A DNA stretch of 64,000 nucleotides from a bacterium (GTDB taxonomy: Bacteria; Planctomycetota; JAFGQW01). Shown piece after piece: positions 8,373-16,740 of this stretch. Location of the stretch: positions 620,001 to 684,000 of the forward strand of contig JAUHXU010000002.1 in NCBI GenBank assembly GCA_030426805.1. Reading direction: 5' to 3'. The translations under genes were made by a program, and so were the position numbers. Below the pieces are notes generated by a model. It did no database searches and had not been told where the DNA came from. It worked only from the letters and a program-made list of their open reading frames with translations. Positions within the stretch are counted from its first letter, which is position 1. Each line of letters starts with the position of its first letter.

Positions 8373-9749
8373 TTGCGCCCACTGCTCGTCGTCGACATCG
8401 TCGGACTCACCCCGCGGCTGCTGCCGCACGCGCCCCGGATCCGTGCGATCGCCGACAGCGGCTTCGTCGCACCGATCGAGCCGGTCGTGCCGGCCGTGAC
8501 GACGAGCGTGCAGTCGACCTACCTGACCGGGCTCCCGGTGCGGGAGCACGGCGTCGTCGGCAACGGCTGGTATCACCGCGACACCGCCGAGATTCGGTTC
8601 TGGTTGCAGTCGAACCGCCTCGTGCACGGCGAGAAGGTGTGGGAGACCGGGCGACGGCGCGATCCGGCGTTCACGTGCGCGAAGCTCTTCTGGTGGTTCA
8701 ACATGTATTCCACCGCGGACATCGCCGTGACGCCGCGCCCGGCCTATCCGGCCGACGGCCGCAAGATCCCGGACATCTACACCGAGCCGGCCGCGTTGCA
8801 CGACCGGCTGGTCGATTCGCTCGGTGCGTTTCCGCTCTTCAAGTTCTGGGGGCCCGGCGCCGACGCGACGAGTTCGCGCTGGATCGTCGATTGCGCGCGG
8901 CACGTGTTGGACGCGGATCGCCCGACGTTGACGCTCGTCTACGTGCCGCACCTCGACTACGACCTGCAGCGTTTCGGGCCCGACGGCCCCGAGGCGATCG
9001 CCGCGGTCGAGGCGGTCGACGCGTTGGTCGCGCCGCTGATCGAGCGGGCGCGCGAGAGCGGCGTCGACGTGATCGCGCTCTCGGAATACGGCATCGAGCG
9101 AGCGAGCGGCGTGATCGTGCCGAATCGCGCGCTCCGCGAGGCCGGATTGCTGCGGATCCAACGCAACGCGGTCGGCGAGTTGCTCGACGCGGGCGCGTCG
9201 CGTGCGTTTGCCGTGTGCGACCATCAGATCGCGCACGTCTACGTCGATCGCCCGGCCGACGTCGACGCCGCGCGGCGCGTGCTCACCGGGCTGGACGGCG
9301 TCGATCGCGTGCTCGACCGCACCGAGCAAGCTGCGCTCGGCCTCGATCACCCGCGCAGCGGCGAGCTGGTCGCGCTCGCGGGCCCCGGCCACTGGTTCGC
9401 CTACCCGTACTGGCTCGACGAGACCGAGGCGCCCGACTTTGCGCGCACCGTCGACATCCACCGCAAGCCGGGCTACGACCCGGTCGAGTTGTTCCTCGAT
9501 CCCGCCGCGCCCGGACGGGCGAAGGCGCGCGCGATGGCCCGGCTCGCGCAGAAAGCGCTCGGGTTTCGCTACCTGATGGACGTGATCGGGCTGGACCCGT
9601 CGGTCGTCGGCGGCACCCACGGCCGCGCCCCGGACGACCTCGACGACGGCGCGGTCCTCCTGAGTTCCCGGCCGACCGGCGCCGCCGACCGGATCGCCCC
9701 CGAGGGCGTGCGCGATCTCATCCTGGAGACGATCTTCGCCGATCGCTGA
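8373..9749 (+). CDS. Alkaline phosphatase superfamily protein (type I phosphodiesterase/nucleotide pyrophosphatase-like)
   Basis: 458-residue cytoplasmic-looking enzyme (no signal peptide). Early VVDIVGLTP supplies a metal-binding Asp, and VTTSVQSTYLTG supplies the Thr nucleophile typical of type I phosphodiesterase/nucleotide pyrophosphatases. Later YVPHLDYDLQRFG, ALSEYGIERASG and GTHGRAPDD correspond to the remaining metal ligands. The start is TTG at 8373; the frame is open further upstream, but a TAGAAT -10-like box at 8339-8344 argues that translation begins after it. Likely hydrolyses a phosphodiester or a nucleotide-linked substrate; the exact substrate cannot be told. Confidence 0.8.
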   Translation: MRPLLVVDIVGLTPRLLPHAPRIRAIADSGFVAPIEPVVPAVTTSVQSTYLTGLPVREHGVVGNGWYHRDTAEIRFWLQSNRLVHGEKVWETGRRRDPAFTCAKLFWWFNMYSTADIAVTPRPAYPADGRKIPDIYTEPAALHDRLVDSLGAFPLFKFWGPGADATSSRWIVDCARHVLDADRPTLTLVYVPHLDYDLQRFGPDGPEAIAAVEAVDALVAPLIERARESGVDVIALSEYGIERASGVIVPNRALREAGLLRIQRNAVGELLDAGASRAFAVCDHQIAHVYVDRPADVDAARRVLTGLDGVDRVLDRTEQAALGLDHPRSGELVALAGPGHWFAYPYWLDETEAPDFARTVDIHRKPGYDPVELFLDPAAPGRAKARAMARLAQKALGFRYLMDVIGLDPSVVGGTHGRAPDDLDDGAVLLSSRPTGAADRIAPEGVRDLILETIFADR

Positions 9750-9817
9750 TCGTGGCGACGCGCGGCGTCCGATACTATCCTTCGTCAGGCAGACCCCGCG
9801 GCCCCGAGGAAGCTCCC

Positions 9818-11023
9818 ATGCTCGATGCGACCCAAGAGTTGACGACCTTCGATCTGTTCAACCCGACCGAAGAGCACCGGATGCTCCGCGAGATGGTGCG
9901 CGATTTCGTGCGGAGCGAGGTCGAGCCACAGGCGGAGGAATACAACCGCGAGGAGAAGTTCAACACCGCGTTGCACCGCCGCTGCGGCGAGCTGGGGCTG
10001 CACGGATGCACCGTGTCCGAAGACGACGGCGGCAGCGGCATGGACCCGCTCGCGTCGGTGATCATCCACGAGGAGTTGTCGTGGAGCGATCCGGGATTCG
10101 CGCTCGCCTACCTCGCGCACTCGATCCTGTTCGTGAACAACTTCTACTTCAACTCCAACGACGAGCAGCGCGCGCGGATCCTGCCGCAGGTGCTCTCCGG
10201 CGAGTGGCTCGGCGGCATGGGGATGACCGAGCCCGGCGCCGGCACCGATGTGCTCGCGATGACGACGAGTGCGGTGCGCGACGGCGACATCTACCGGCTG
10301 AACGGCCGCAAGATCTGGATCACCAACGGCGGCTACGACAGCGAGACGCTCGGCGACGTGTTCCTGATCTACGCGAAGGTCGGCGAGAAGATCTCGAGCT
10401 TCGTCGTCGAGAAGGGGATGCCCGGGTTCGCGCTCGGCCAGAAGTTCGCCGACAAGCTCGGCATGCGCTCGAGCATGACGTTCGAGCTCGTGCTCGAGAA
10501 CTGCGAAGTGCCGGTCGCCAACCGCCTCGGCGAAGAGGGCGACAGCAAGATCCACATGATGCGCAACCTCGAAATCGAGCGCGTGACCCTCGCGGCGATG
10601 AGCCTCGGCATGGCGATGCGCTGCCTCGAGGTGATGGTCGACTACGCGAACCAGCGCGAGGCGTTCGGCGTGCCGATCCGCCAGCACGGCCAGATCCAGC
10701 ACTACATCGCGAACGCGTATGCGCAATACAAGGCGGCGCGGATCTACGTCTACGACACCGCCCGCCGGATGCGCCTCACCGAGACGAACCAGCGCGTCGA
10801 TGCCGACGGCGTCAAGCTCGTCGCGGCCGCGATGGGCAAGTCGGTCGCCGACGCCGCGATCCAAGTCCTCGGCGGCAACGGCTACATCGCCGAGTACGTC
10901 GTCGAGCGCATGTGGCGCGACGCGAAGCTGATCGAGATCGGCGGCGGCACCCTCGAGGCCCACGAGAAGAACATCACGAAGGATCTCAGCCGCGACGCGA
11001 GCTGGATCACCCGCGGCGCGTAG
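9818..11023 (+). CDS. Acyl-CoA dehydrogenase
   Basis: 401-residue FAD-dependent acyl-CoA dehydrogenase for fatty-acid or branched-chain acyl-CoA oxidation. Recognisable blocks are GGMGMTEPGAGTD, WITNGG, QREAFGVPI and QVLGGNGYI. The usual catalytic Glu of the C-terminal EGT motif is replaced by Gly (EIGGGT, near residue 375), while Glu254 occurs in LEIERVTLA. This is the arrangement of isovaleryl- and long-chain-type enzymes, whose base lies in that earlier helix, so activity is expected. The start ATG is preceded by GAGGAAG at 9806-9812. No electron-transfer flavoprotein or thiolase gene is adjacent, so the pathway is not given by context. Confidence 0.93.
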   Translation: MLDATQELTTFDLFNPTEEHRMLREMVRDFVRSEVEPQAEEYNREEKFNTALHRRCGELGLHGCTVSEDDGGSGMDPLASVIIHEELSWSDPGFALAYLAHSILFVNNFYFNSNDEQRARILPQVLSGEWLGGMGMTEPGAGTDVLAMTTSAVRDGDIYRLNGRKIWITNGGYDSETLGDVFLIYAKVGEKISSFVVEKGMPGFALGQKFADKLGMRSSMTFELVLENCEVPVANRLGEEGDSKIHMMRNLEIERVTLAAMSLGMAMRCLEVMVDYANQREAFGVPIRQHGQIQHYIANAYAQYKAARIYVYDTARRMRLTETNQRVDADGVKLVAAAMGKSVADAAIQVLGGNGYIAEYVVERMWRDAKLIEIGGGTLEAHEKNITKDLSRDASWITRGA

Positions 11024-11032
11024 CAACCCCCA

Positions 11033-11287
11033 CTACTGGATCAGCTGCGTATGGGGGTTCGTCAGGCGAGAGCCGACGAGCGCCTGGATCGGGATCACGA
11101 TGCCCGACGGCAGCGCCGCGGACAGCGGTACCGGGACGATCACGATGCCGACGGCGGGTATCGTGCCGGCCGGCTGCACGAAGATCGGCGGGATCAGGTA
11201 GAGGTCGCCGCGCGACCCGTCCACGAAGAGCGGATCCAGGTCGAAGTTGCCGGTACCGGCGAAGCCCCAACACCGAGTTGCGCGCTT
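11033..11287 (-). pseudogene. C-terminal remnant of a secreted protein
   Basis: On the minus strand the frame ending in TAG at 11033-11035 encodes a fragment reading ...CWGFAGTGNFDLDPLFVD... followed by hydrophobic strands and ending LVGSRLTNPHTQLIQ. It resembles the C-terminal region of the intact secreted proteins in this window (compare the end of the CotH protein at 40281). No start codon with a ribosome site, no signal peptide and no N-terminal domain exist upstream; the frame runs into the palindrome at 11281-11386. I read it as the tail of a gene truncated by rearrangement. A short expressed peptide cannot be excluded. Confidence 0.6.
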
Positions 11288-11386
11288 CTCCTTCGATTCT
11301 GTCCCTCAACGCTGCCATATTCGCGTTTGAAGCGCTTCAAACGCGAATCTGTCAGCGTTGAGGGACAAATCTCGAGGACAAGCGCG
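11281..11386. repeat. 106-bp near-perfect inverted repeat
   Basis: Two 53-nt arms (11281-11333 and 11334-11386) with no spacer, centred on GAAGCGCTTC. The inner 35 bases of each arm match except at two or three positions, the block CGCGCTT/AAGCGCG at the far ends matches exactly, and mismatches concentrate in between. It can form a very long hairpin or cruciform. It lies between a truncated gene and a sigma-factor-like gene. No transposase is adjacent; it could be a MITE/REP-like element or a structured RNA. Confidence 0.85.
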
Positions 11387-11461
11387 GATTCTCGTACCAA
11401 TTCCACGTGCGCGCCAGTGAAGCTGCCGGGGGCGGTTCTTGTCGGTGCCAGTGGGAGTTTG

Positions 11462-12025
11462 ATGGACGACTCGACGACAGCGTTGTCTCGGCGGGACCTG
11501 GAGTCGCTGACGGCGGAGCGGCTTGCGATGTGCGCGCAGCGGCTGGCGGGGCGGAGCAACCTCCGAGCGCCTGTGCGCGGCAAGGACGCGTCGGACTTCG
11601 TGCAGGAGGCGATCCGTCGGCTGATGGACGGTCAGCGCCGACCGGATCCCCGCATCTCGCTGGACGACAACGTCGTTCGCGTTGGGCTCAGTCTCGTGTG
11701 GGGCGAGCGACAGCGGCAGCCGGAGGAAGCACTGCAGACCGAACCCGTCGCGGTCGACGAGCCGTCGGTCGACTCGTTCGACTTGCGCAGCGCGTTGGTC
11801 GACGCCGCGAACCTGCTGCACGAGACCCCCTCACCGGGGCGGTCCGGGCGCGACGCGATCGACTTCATCGATTGCCTCCGCCAGCAACTCGACAGCGGTG
11901 GGTCGATCAAGCCGGGGCACGTCGCGGAGCTGTTGGCGATCAGTCGCGCCCGCGCGTATGCGGCATGGCGTCGGATCAAGTCCGTCTTGCGGGAGCAGAT
12001 CGAAGGGGATGACGATGCACGATGA
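11462..12025 (+). CDS. Divergent ECF-type RNA polymerase sigma factor
   Basis: 187-residue protein with a sigma-like layout. A region-2-like helix set at about residues 35-60 (KDASDFVQEAIRRLMDG) is followed by a linker and a C-terminal helix-turn-helix (HVAELLAISRARAYAAWRRI, about 155-175) resembling region 4. Similarity to classical ECF factors is weak, so the assignment also rests on context: the stop overlaps a gene for a single-pass membrane protein, the usual sigma/anti-sigma arrangement. The ATG at 11462 has GGGAG at 11453-11457. The frame is open upstream through the palindrome, but no better start is seen there. Confidence 0.62.
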   Translation: MDDSTTALSRRDLESLTAERLAMCAQRLAGRSNLRAPVRGKDASDFVQEAIRRLMDGQRRPDPRISLDDNVVRVGLSLVWGERQRQPEEALQTEPVAVDEPSVDSFDLRSALVDAANLLHETPSPGRSGRDAIDFIDCLRQQLDSGGSIKPGHVAELLAISRARAYAAWRRIKSVLREQIEGDDDAR

Positions 12026-12830
12026 GCCAAACGCAGCGACGCGCGACCGGAAACGCGCGGCGATCCTCGACTACGATGCTTGGGTCGAACGCGATCTGGG
12101 ACCGGGCCCGCGACAACCGATGCTGAAGATCGCAATCGGCCTCGCGGTCGCGGCCACGGTGACGATCGCGGTCGTCCGCATGTGGGGCGCCGATTCGCCG
12201 CCGGCTGACAAGGCCGTGATCGAGCTGGCCGGCGACGCCGAGGAACTCGCGACGCGCCTGCGGGCGCTCCCGCTCGAGCAACACGTGCGCTTGGTGCAGG
12301 TCGGGCAACGGGCCCTCGAGGATCGCTTGCTGGTCGGGCCGGCGAAGTGGGCGTCGCGTCTGAATGCGACGCAATTCGGAAACGGCGGCATCGCCCGGAT
12401 CCTCAACCGCGGCCAGTCCGGGCTCGTGTCGCTGCGCGGCGGCGGCGCCTACTTCTCGTTCACGAGCCGGTCGAACTCGTATGACGACGGGCCCGACATC
12501 GAGCTGCAACGCTGGGCGTTCCACTCCGGGTTCGCCGGCGGGGACGTCGGCGTCGTCGTCCGGCTCGATCAGAAGAGCGTGGACGACGTGACCCTGGACG
12601 TGCTCCCGGACGTCTTGCGGCTACCATCCGCGGCAGCCTTCGATCAAGCGGTGCGAAAGATGCGTGCGCCGAAGCCCGCCGCAGTCGTCGGGGGCGTCTA
12701 TGCGGTCCGCTCCGTGCGCTGGGGGAAGTCCGACGTCATCGCGACCTTCGAGGTGCTCGACCGCGGCCCCTACGGCGTCTCGTTCGTCTGGTACGAACTG
12801 GAGACGCGACCCACCCCCAGACGACGCTGA
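12015..12830 (+). CDS. Putative membrane anti-sigma factor
   Basis: 271-residue protein: about 40 cytoplasmic residues, one membrane helix (about 36-54) and an extracytoplasmic domain of about 200 residues. Its ATG lies 11 bp inside the end of the sigma-like gene, implying coupled translation. The size, single helix and position match anti-sigma factors that hold a sigma factor at the membrane. The short N-terminal segment lacks the ZAS zinc motif (HxxxCxxC), so it would be a non-ZAS type if the call is right. A structural membrane protein of unknown role is the alternative. Confidence 0.55.
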   Translation: MHDEPNAATRDRKRAAILDYDAWVERDLGPGPRQPMLKIAIGLAVAATVTIAVVRMWGADSPPADKAVIELAGDAEELATRLRALPLEQHVRLVQVGQRALEDRLLVGPAKWASRLNATQFGNGGIARILNRGQSGLVSLRGGGAYFSFTSRSNSYDDGPDIELQRWAFHSGFAGGDVGVVVRLDQKSVDDVTLDVLPDVLRLPSAAAFDQAVRKMRAPKPAAVVGGVYAVRSVRWGKSDVIATFEVLDRGPYGVSFVWYELETRPTPRRR

Positions 12831-12896
12831 TCCCGGTTACACTGCCTCCGGTCGAAACCGCGACCCACCGGGACGCGGCACACAGTGGAGGGCAGA

Positions 12897-15416
12897 ATGG
12901 CGAGATCGAAATCGGTCGGCCGGCTCGCGGCTCTCGTGGCCGTCGTCGCGATGGGCAGCACGGCGTTCGCGCAGGAGCTCGCGATTCGGGTCCTCGACGC
13001 GGTCACGCGGACCCCGGTTGCCGGCGCACGGGTGCACGTCGTGAGCGAGTCCCGGCTGCCCGGTCGGTATTTTCCGCGAAAGCGCGTCGCCGACCCGGAA
13101 CGGCACGCGGAGCAATACGGCCTCGAGGCGTCCACTGATGACGACGGGACGGTCCGCGTGCCGGCGCCGTCGGGCGCGTTCGCCGTGTCGGCGCGGCGCG
13201 ACAGCCGGTGGGCGTATCGCCGTCTCCGTGGGGCCCCGTCCGAGCCGCTGGAGCTGCTGATCGGTGACGACCGCACGTTGCGGATCCGTGTCGTGGATCG
13301 TTCCGGCGCACCGTGCGCCGGCGTGCCGGTGGCGTTGAAGGACTACGACGACTCGATCCGCACGCGGCTCTGGGAGGGCGTGACCGGCGACGGTGGCGTC
13401 GTGGACGTGTCGCACGTTCAGTGGCGTTGCGGTCGCGTCGACGCGTTCGCGGTCACGTTTCACTTCGCGACCGCGGAGCCGATCGAGCGTCGCGTCGTCC
13501 TGGCCGACCTGCCGGTCGAGCCGGTCGAACTCGTGCTGCCGGAGACGACGGCGGTGCGCGTACGGGTCACCGGCGAGGGCGTCGAGGACGGTCTCGTCGT
13601 CGCGGCCGGTCGCGGGGGTGACTCGAGTGCGGATCCGCGTCCGACACGAGAGACCCGCGACGGCGTGGTCGTGTTCCCGTACCACGGCGTCGGGGCACCG
13701 CTCTTCGTCACGATCGCACCGAAGAACCGACGCTACCCGTGGATCTCGAATCACCGCGGCCCCGACGCACCCGGTCCGGACGGCGAGCGCGTCGTCTCGC
13801 TGCGGATGAGACCGTCGATGCCCGTCGCCGTCGGGCGCGCCGTCACGCGGCGGGGGAGTCCGATCGCCGACGCGTTGCTGTCCGCGTGCCAGTCCGAAAG
13901 CGGTTCGAGCCGCATGGAGCGCATCCGAACCGACGTCGACGGTCGCTTCTCGCTCGTCCTCGAGACCGGCGTCGCGCCATCGCCCGAGCGCTCGCTCGAG
14001 CTGTCCGTCCAGAACGCGCCGGGTTGCCCGGGCACGTCGCGGATCGAACTGGATCTGAGCGGCCCACTGCGGTCGGGCGACGTCGACCTCGGCGACGTCG
14101 TGTTCCGCTCGCCCGAACCGATTCTCTCCGGACAGGTCGTCGACGACACGGGGGCGCCGATCGCCGGCGCCGAGATCACCGTGTGGCGTCGCGTGACGAT
14201 CGACCCGCGTGACCGACGTGACGACGAGTGGCTGCGGGCGGTCCTTCGCCATCCGATCGCGTCCGACGCACGGCCGGAAGAGCCGCGGGCATGGCGTTGG
14301 ACCACGGTGAACGACCTCGAGTGGCTCGCGACCGACGCGAAGGGGCGTTTCTCGCTGAGCGCGATCTGCCCGCCAGGGCCGCTTCGGATCTCGGTCACGA
14401 AGCGTGGCTACTGCTCCGAGATCGCGCGCCCGGTCCGCCGCGGGGGCAGCGGCGAACGGTTCATGATGCCGCGCGCGGCACGAGTCACCGGCACGATCCT
14501 GGTCGACAGCGCGGTCGGGCAACGCGAACTGTCGATCGAGGCAATCGGTGCGCCCGCCGCTTCCGGGGGCCGATTCGCGAGTCCGTCCGAATGGGAGTCA
14601 CACGAGCCGCCCGCACGTGACCGGGCCGTGCAGCAGGGCGCGCTCGATCACGACGCTGCGACGGTCCGCGACGGCGTGTGCGAGATTCCGTTCGCGATCG
14701 ACAGTCTCGGCCCGGGGGTGTGCCGGATCGTCGGGCGACTGCGCGGTCAGCCCGAGCCGCTGTTCGAGATCCCCGGCGTCGTGGTCGCCGCCGCCGGCGC
14801 CGAGGTACGGCCGCCCGCGCTTCAACGCCTCGATCTGACCGCGCAGCTTCGCACCGTCGGGTTCTTCGTGCGCGATGCTCACGGGCAGCTACCGGTCGGT
14901 GCCGAGGTCCGCGTCTTCCGTGGACTCGACCGCCGGCAGGCCGACTACATCGACGTCGCGAACGCGTTGGTATGGGCGAACCGCCGCGATCCGAACGCGT
15001 TGCGGGGAGCGCTGCCGCTGACGATCGACCGACGGTCGCGGCTCGATGTCGCGGTCGTCGCGCCGGGTTACCGTACGCAGTACTTCGACGACGTGCGGCA
15101 AGACGTCCACGTGTGCCTCACCGAGGGGATCCCGCTCCGGATCGACCTGCCGGCGATCGAGAATCCGTCACGTCACCATTTCGGCGTGTTCGTCGACCGA
15201 GTCCGAGACGGCCCGACGCGCACGTTCACGTTCCCATCGGACTCGCAGCGACTGTTCGGTGGGATGGACCTTCCCGCGCAGGTCTCCGGTCGGGCGGCGG
15301 AGCCGGGGCGCCACCGCGTGACGGTGATTCGGGGCGTGACCGTCGTCGCACGCGGGATGATCGACATCCTCGGCGCGGGCGAGCAGACGTTCTCCGTCCC
15401 GAGGATCGCCGAGTGA
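12897..15416 (+). CDS. Secreted multi-domain carboxypeptidase-regulatory-like protein
   Basis: 839-residue exported protein. The signal peptide ends at about residue 23 (Ala-Phe-Ala-Gln). The rest is built from repeated beta-sandwich modules of the carboxypeptidase-regulatory-like kind, with recurring VVDxxGAPxAG-type openings (for example VVDRSGAPCAGVPV and VVDDTGAPIAGAEI). No protease active site is visible. GGAGGG at 12887-12892 sets the ATG at 12897; a TACACT box at 12838-12843 may be a local -10 element. It follows the sigma/anti-sigma pair by 66 bp and overlaps the next gene by four bases, so it is a likely target or partner of that regulatory pair. Confidence 0.82.
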   Translation: MARSKSVGRLAALVAVVAMGSTAFAQELAIRVLDAVTRTPVAGARVHVVSESRLPGRYFPRKRVADPERHAEQYGLEASTDDDGTVRVPAPSGAFAVSARRDSRWAYRRLRGAPSEPLELLIGDDRTLRIRVVDRSGAPCAGVPVALKDYDDSIRTRLWEGVTGDGGVVDVSHVQWRCGRVDAFAVTFHFATAEPIERRVVLADLPVEPVELVLPETTAVRVRVTGEGVEDGLVVAAGRGGDSSADPRPTRETRDGVVVFPYHGVGAPLFVTIAPKNRRYPWISNHRGPDAPGPDGERVVSLRMRPSMPVAVGRAVTRRGSPIADALLSACQSESGSSRMERIRTDVDGRFSLVLETGVAPSPERSLELSVQNAPGCPGTSRIELDLSGPLRSGDVDLGDVVFRSPEPILSGQVVDDTGAPIAGAEITVWRRVTIDPRDRRDDEWLRAVLRHPIASDARPEEPRAWRWTTVNDLEWLATDAKGRFSLSAICPPGPLRISVTKRGYCSEIARPVRRGGSGERFMMPRAARVTGTILVDSAVGQRELSIEAIGAPAASGGRFASPSEWESHEPPARDRAVQQGALDHDAATVRDGVCEIPFAIDSLGPGVCRIVGRLRGQPEPLFEIPGVVVAAAGAEVRPPALQRLDLTAQLRTVGFFVRDAHGQLPVGAEVRVFRGLDRRQADYIDVANALVWANRRDPNALRGALPLTIDRRSRLDVAVVAPGYRTQYFDDVRQDVHVCLTEGIPLRIDLPAIENPSRHHFGVFVDRVRDGPTRTFTFPSDSQRLFGGMDLPAQVSGRAAEPGRHRVTVIRGVTVVARGMIDILGAGEQTFSVPRIAE

Positions 15417-16201
15417 GCGGCGTGACGCGCTACCGCGCGGTCGTCAGCGCGCAGGCCGGGGCACGGACGGTCCGTGGCCGGTGGTTCGCGACGATCGCGG
15501 AGGCTCGCGCGTCGGCTGCGTCGATTGTCGAAACGTCGCCCGACGCCGACGTGATCGTCGAGTCCGGTCGACCGGGGCTCGTCGCCGCGCTCGTGATCGG
15601 GCTCGCGATCGTCGGCCTGATGATCCCGGTCGCCTTGATGGAGATGTGCTTCGTCAATCCGTTCGACGCGATCTTCACGACCGACTTCGTCGTCGACAAC
15701 CGCACCGACGAGCCGATTTGGGTCACGCTGATCGGCACGGTGGGCAAGAAGGGCGCTCGCCGCCCGTTGTGGATGGTCGGACGGCGGGATCGGGGCGACA
15801 TCCCGATCGACGCCGGCGACTCGCTGCGCCTGCACTACGACTGGGACGACATCAACTTCTCGGAAGTCGTCGTGCGTGACGCGCGGGGGCGGCGTTTTCA
15901 GATGATCGCCAATCCCGATCCGGTCGGCAGGCAATACGTCGTCGCTCCCGTGCGGCACTTCGTCGTCTCGGACCTCGACACGATGGTGCCGATGGCCCCC
16001 GCGCTCGAGCCCGCATACCGTGCCGCCCAGACGCCGAGTCGCTCGACGCGGCCCGTGCCGTTCGCTCTCGCGCGCTACTTGCCGTGGTTGGCCTTGGCCG
16101 GCCTGGCCCTGCTCACCGGACTGATGCGGACGATCGGTACGACGGTGTGCGACGAGGACTTCCCCGAAGAGTCGACTTCCACCCCGACCGACGCCCGATG
16201 A
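15413..16201 (+). CDS. Membrane protein of unknown function
   Basis: 262-residue protein starting with GTG inside the upstream stop (GTGA overlap). About 50 N-terminal residues are followed by a hydrophobic helix (about 56-78), an extracytoplasmic domain of about 150 residues that begins with a beta-like DNRTDEPIWVTLIG stretch, and a second helix near residues 222-242. Two helices with a central soluble domain suggest both ends lie in the cytoplasm. I do not recognise the family. Its coupling to the large secreted protein suggests they act together at the envelope. Confidence 0.65.
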   Translation: MSGVTRYRAVVSAQAGARTVRGRWFATIAEARASAASIVETSPDADVIVESGRPGLVAALVIGLAIVGLMIPVALMEMCFVNPFDAIFTTDFVVDNRTDEPIWVTLIGTVGKKGARRPLWMVGRRDRGDIPIDAGDSLRLHYDWDDINFSEVVVRDARGRRFQMIANPDPVGRQYVVAPVRHFVVSDLDTMVPMAPALEPAYRAAQTPSRSTRPVPFALARYLPWLALAGLALLTGLMRTIGTTVCDEDFPEESTSTPTDAR

Positions 16202-16532
16202 CCGTCCAGCGTGCGGCGTCCCAGTAGTTCACGTGCCCGGCGGTAGCGCGGGTCGCGAGCCGCCGATCGACTCGAATGATTCGCGTCGCGATTCGCACGG
16301 GGGCCTGCGCCTTCGTTGCGGGCGTCGCGACCGGGGTCCGATCCACGACCAACGCGACCGGCGCAGCACGCACAATGGCCGGCGCGGCGGTCGCGGTGGT
16401 GGTGGCGGCGGTGGTGGCAGTGCCGGTGCCGTGGGTCGTCGACTTGCGCGCGACGTCGAAACGGTTCTGGGTCGTGGCGGCCTCGGCTGTTGCGAGGACG
16501 GCGACCAGTCCGATCAGCACGATGGATTTCAT
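16113..16532 (-). CDS. Small secreted protein of unknown function
   Basis: 139-residue protein with a clear signal peptide (MKSIVLIGLVAVLATAEA) and then a Thr/Ala-rich low-complexity stretch (about residues 30-50). The ATG at 16532 is preceded by GGAGAG seven bases upstream. The last 89 bp overlap the convergent membrane protein gene, so the C-terminal part is less certain. No homology is recognised. The region opposite contains several open frames, but this strand has the better signal peptide and ribosome site. Confidence 0.5.
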   Translation of the reverse strand: MKSIVLIGLVAVLATAEAATTQNRFDVARKSTTHGTGTATTAATTTATAAPAIVRAAPVALVVDRTPVATPATKAQAPVRIATRIIRVDRRLATRATAGHVNYWDAARWTVIGRRSGWKSTLRGSPRRTPSYRSSASVR

Positions 16533-16728
16533 CACGGTTCTCTCCGGTGGAGACGGGACGATCCCGAGCACGTCGGAGAGCAACGCAATTCGCGGGCCGA
16601 CCGTGCCGGCGTATCCGAAAACGCCTTACGGGCGCGTACTCGCCGTCGGTCCGTCTCGCGTACCGTCGCCCCGGATGGGCACGGGGTGTTCCGTAGCGGA
16701 GACACGTCGTCGAAGCCCAACGCGAAGG

Positions 16729-16734
16729 TAGACT
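16729..16734 (+). promoter_or_regulatory. -10 box for a predicted leaderless lipoprotein gene
   Basis: TAGACT ends seven bases before the ATG at 16741, so transcription is expected to start at or next to the start codon. No good -35 hexamer and no ribosome-binding site are seen. Confidence 0.45.
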
Positions 16735-16740
16735 GTGCGG

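Noticed and set aside
9653..9817. Extending the acyl-CoA dehydrogenase upstream of 9818
   Set aside because: The frame is open far upstream, but it lies inside the phosphoesterase gene, and GAGGAAG plus the family's usual start point to 9818.
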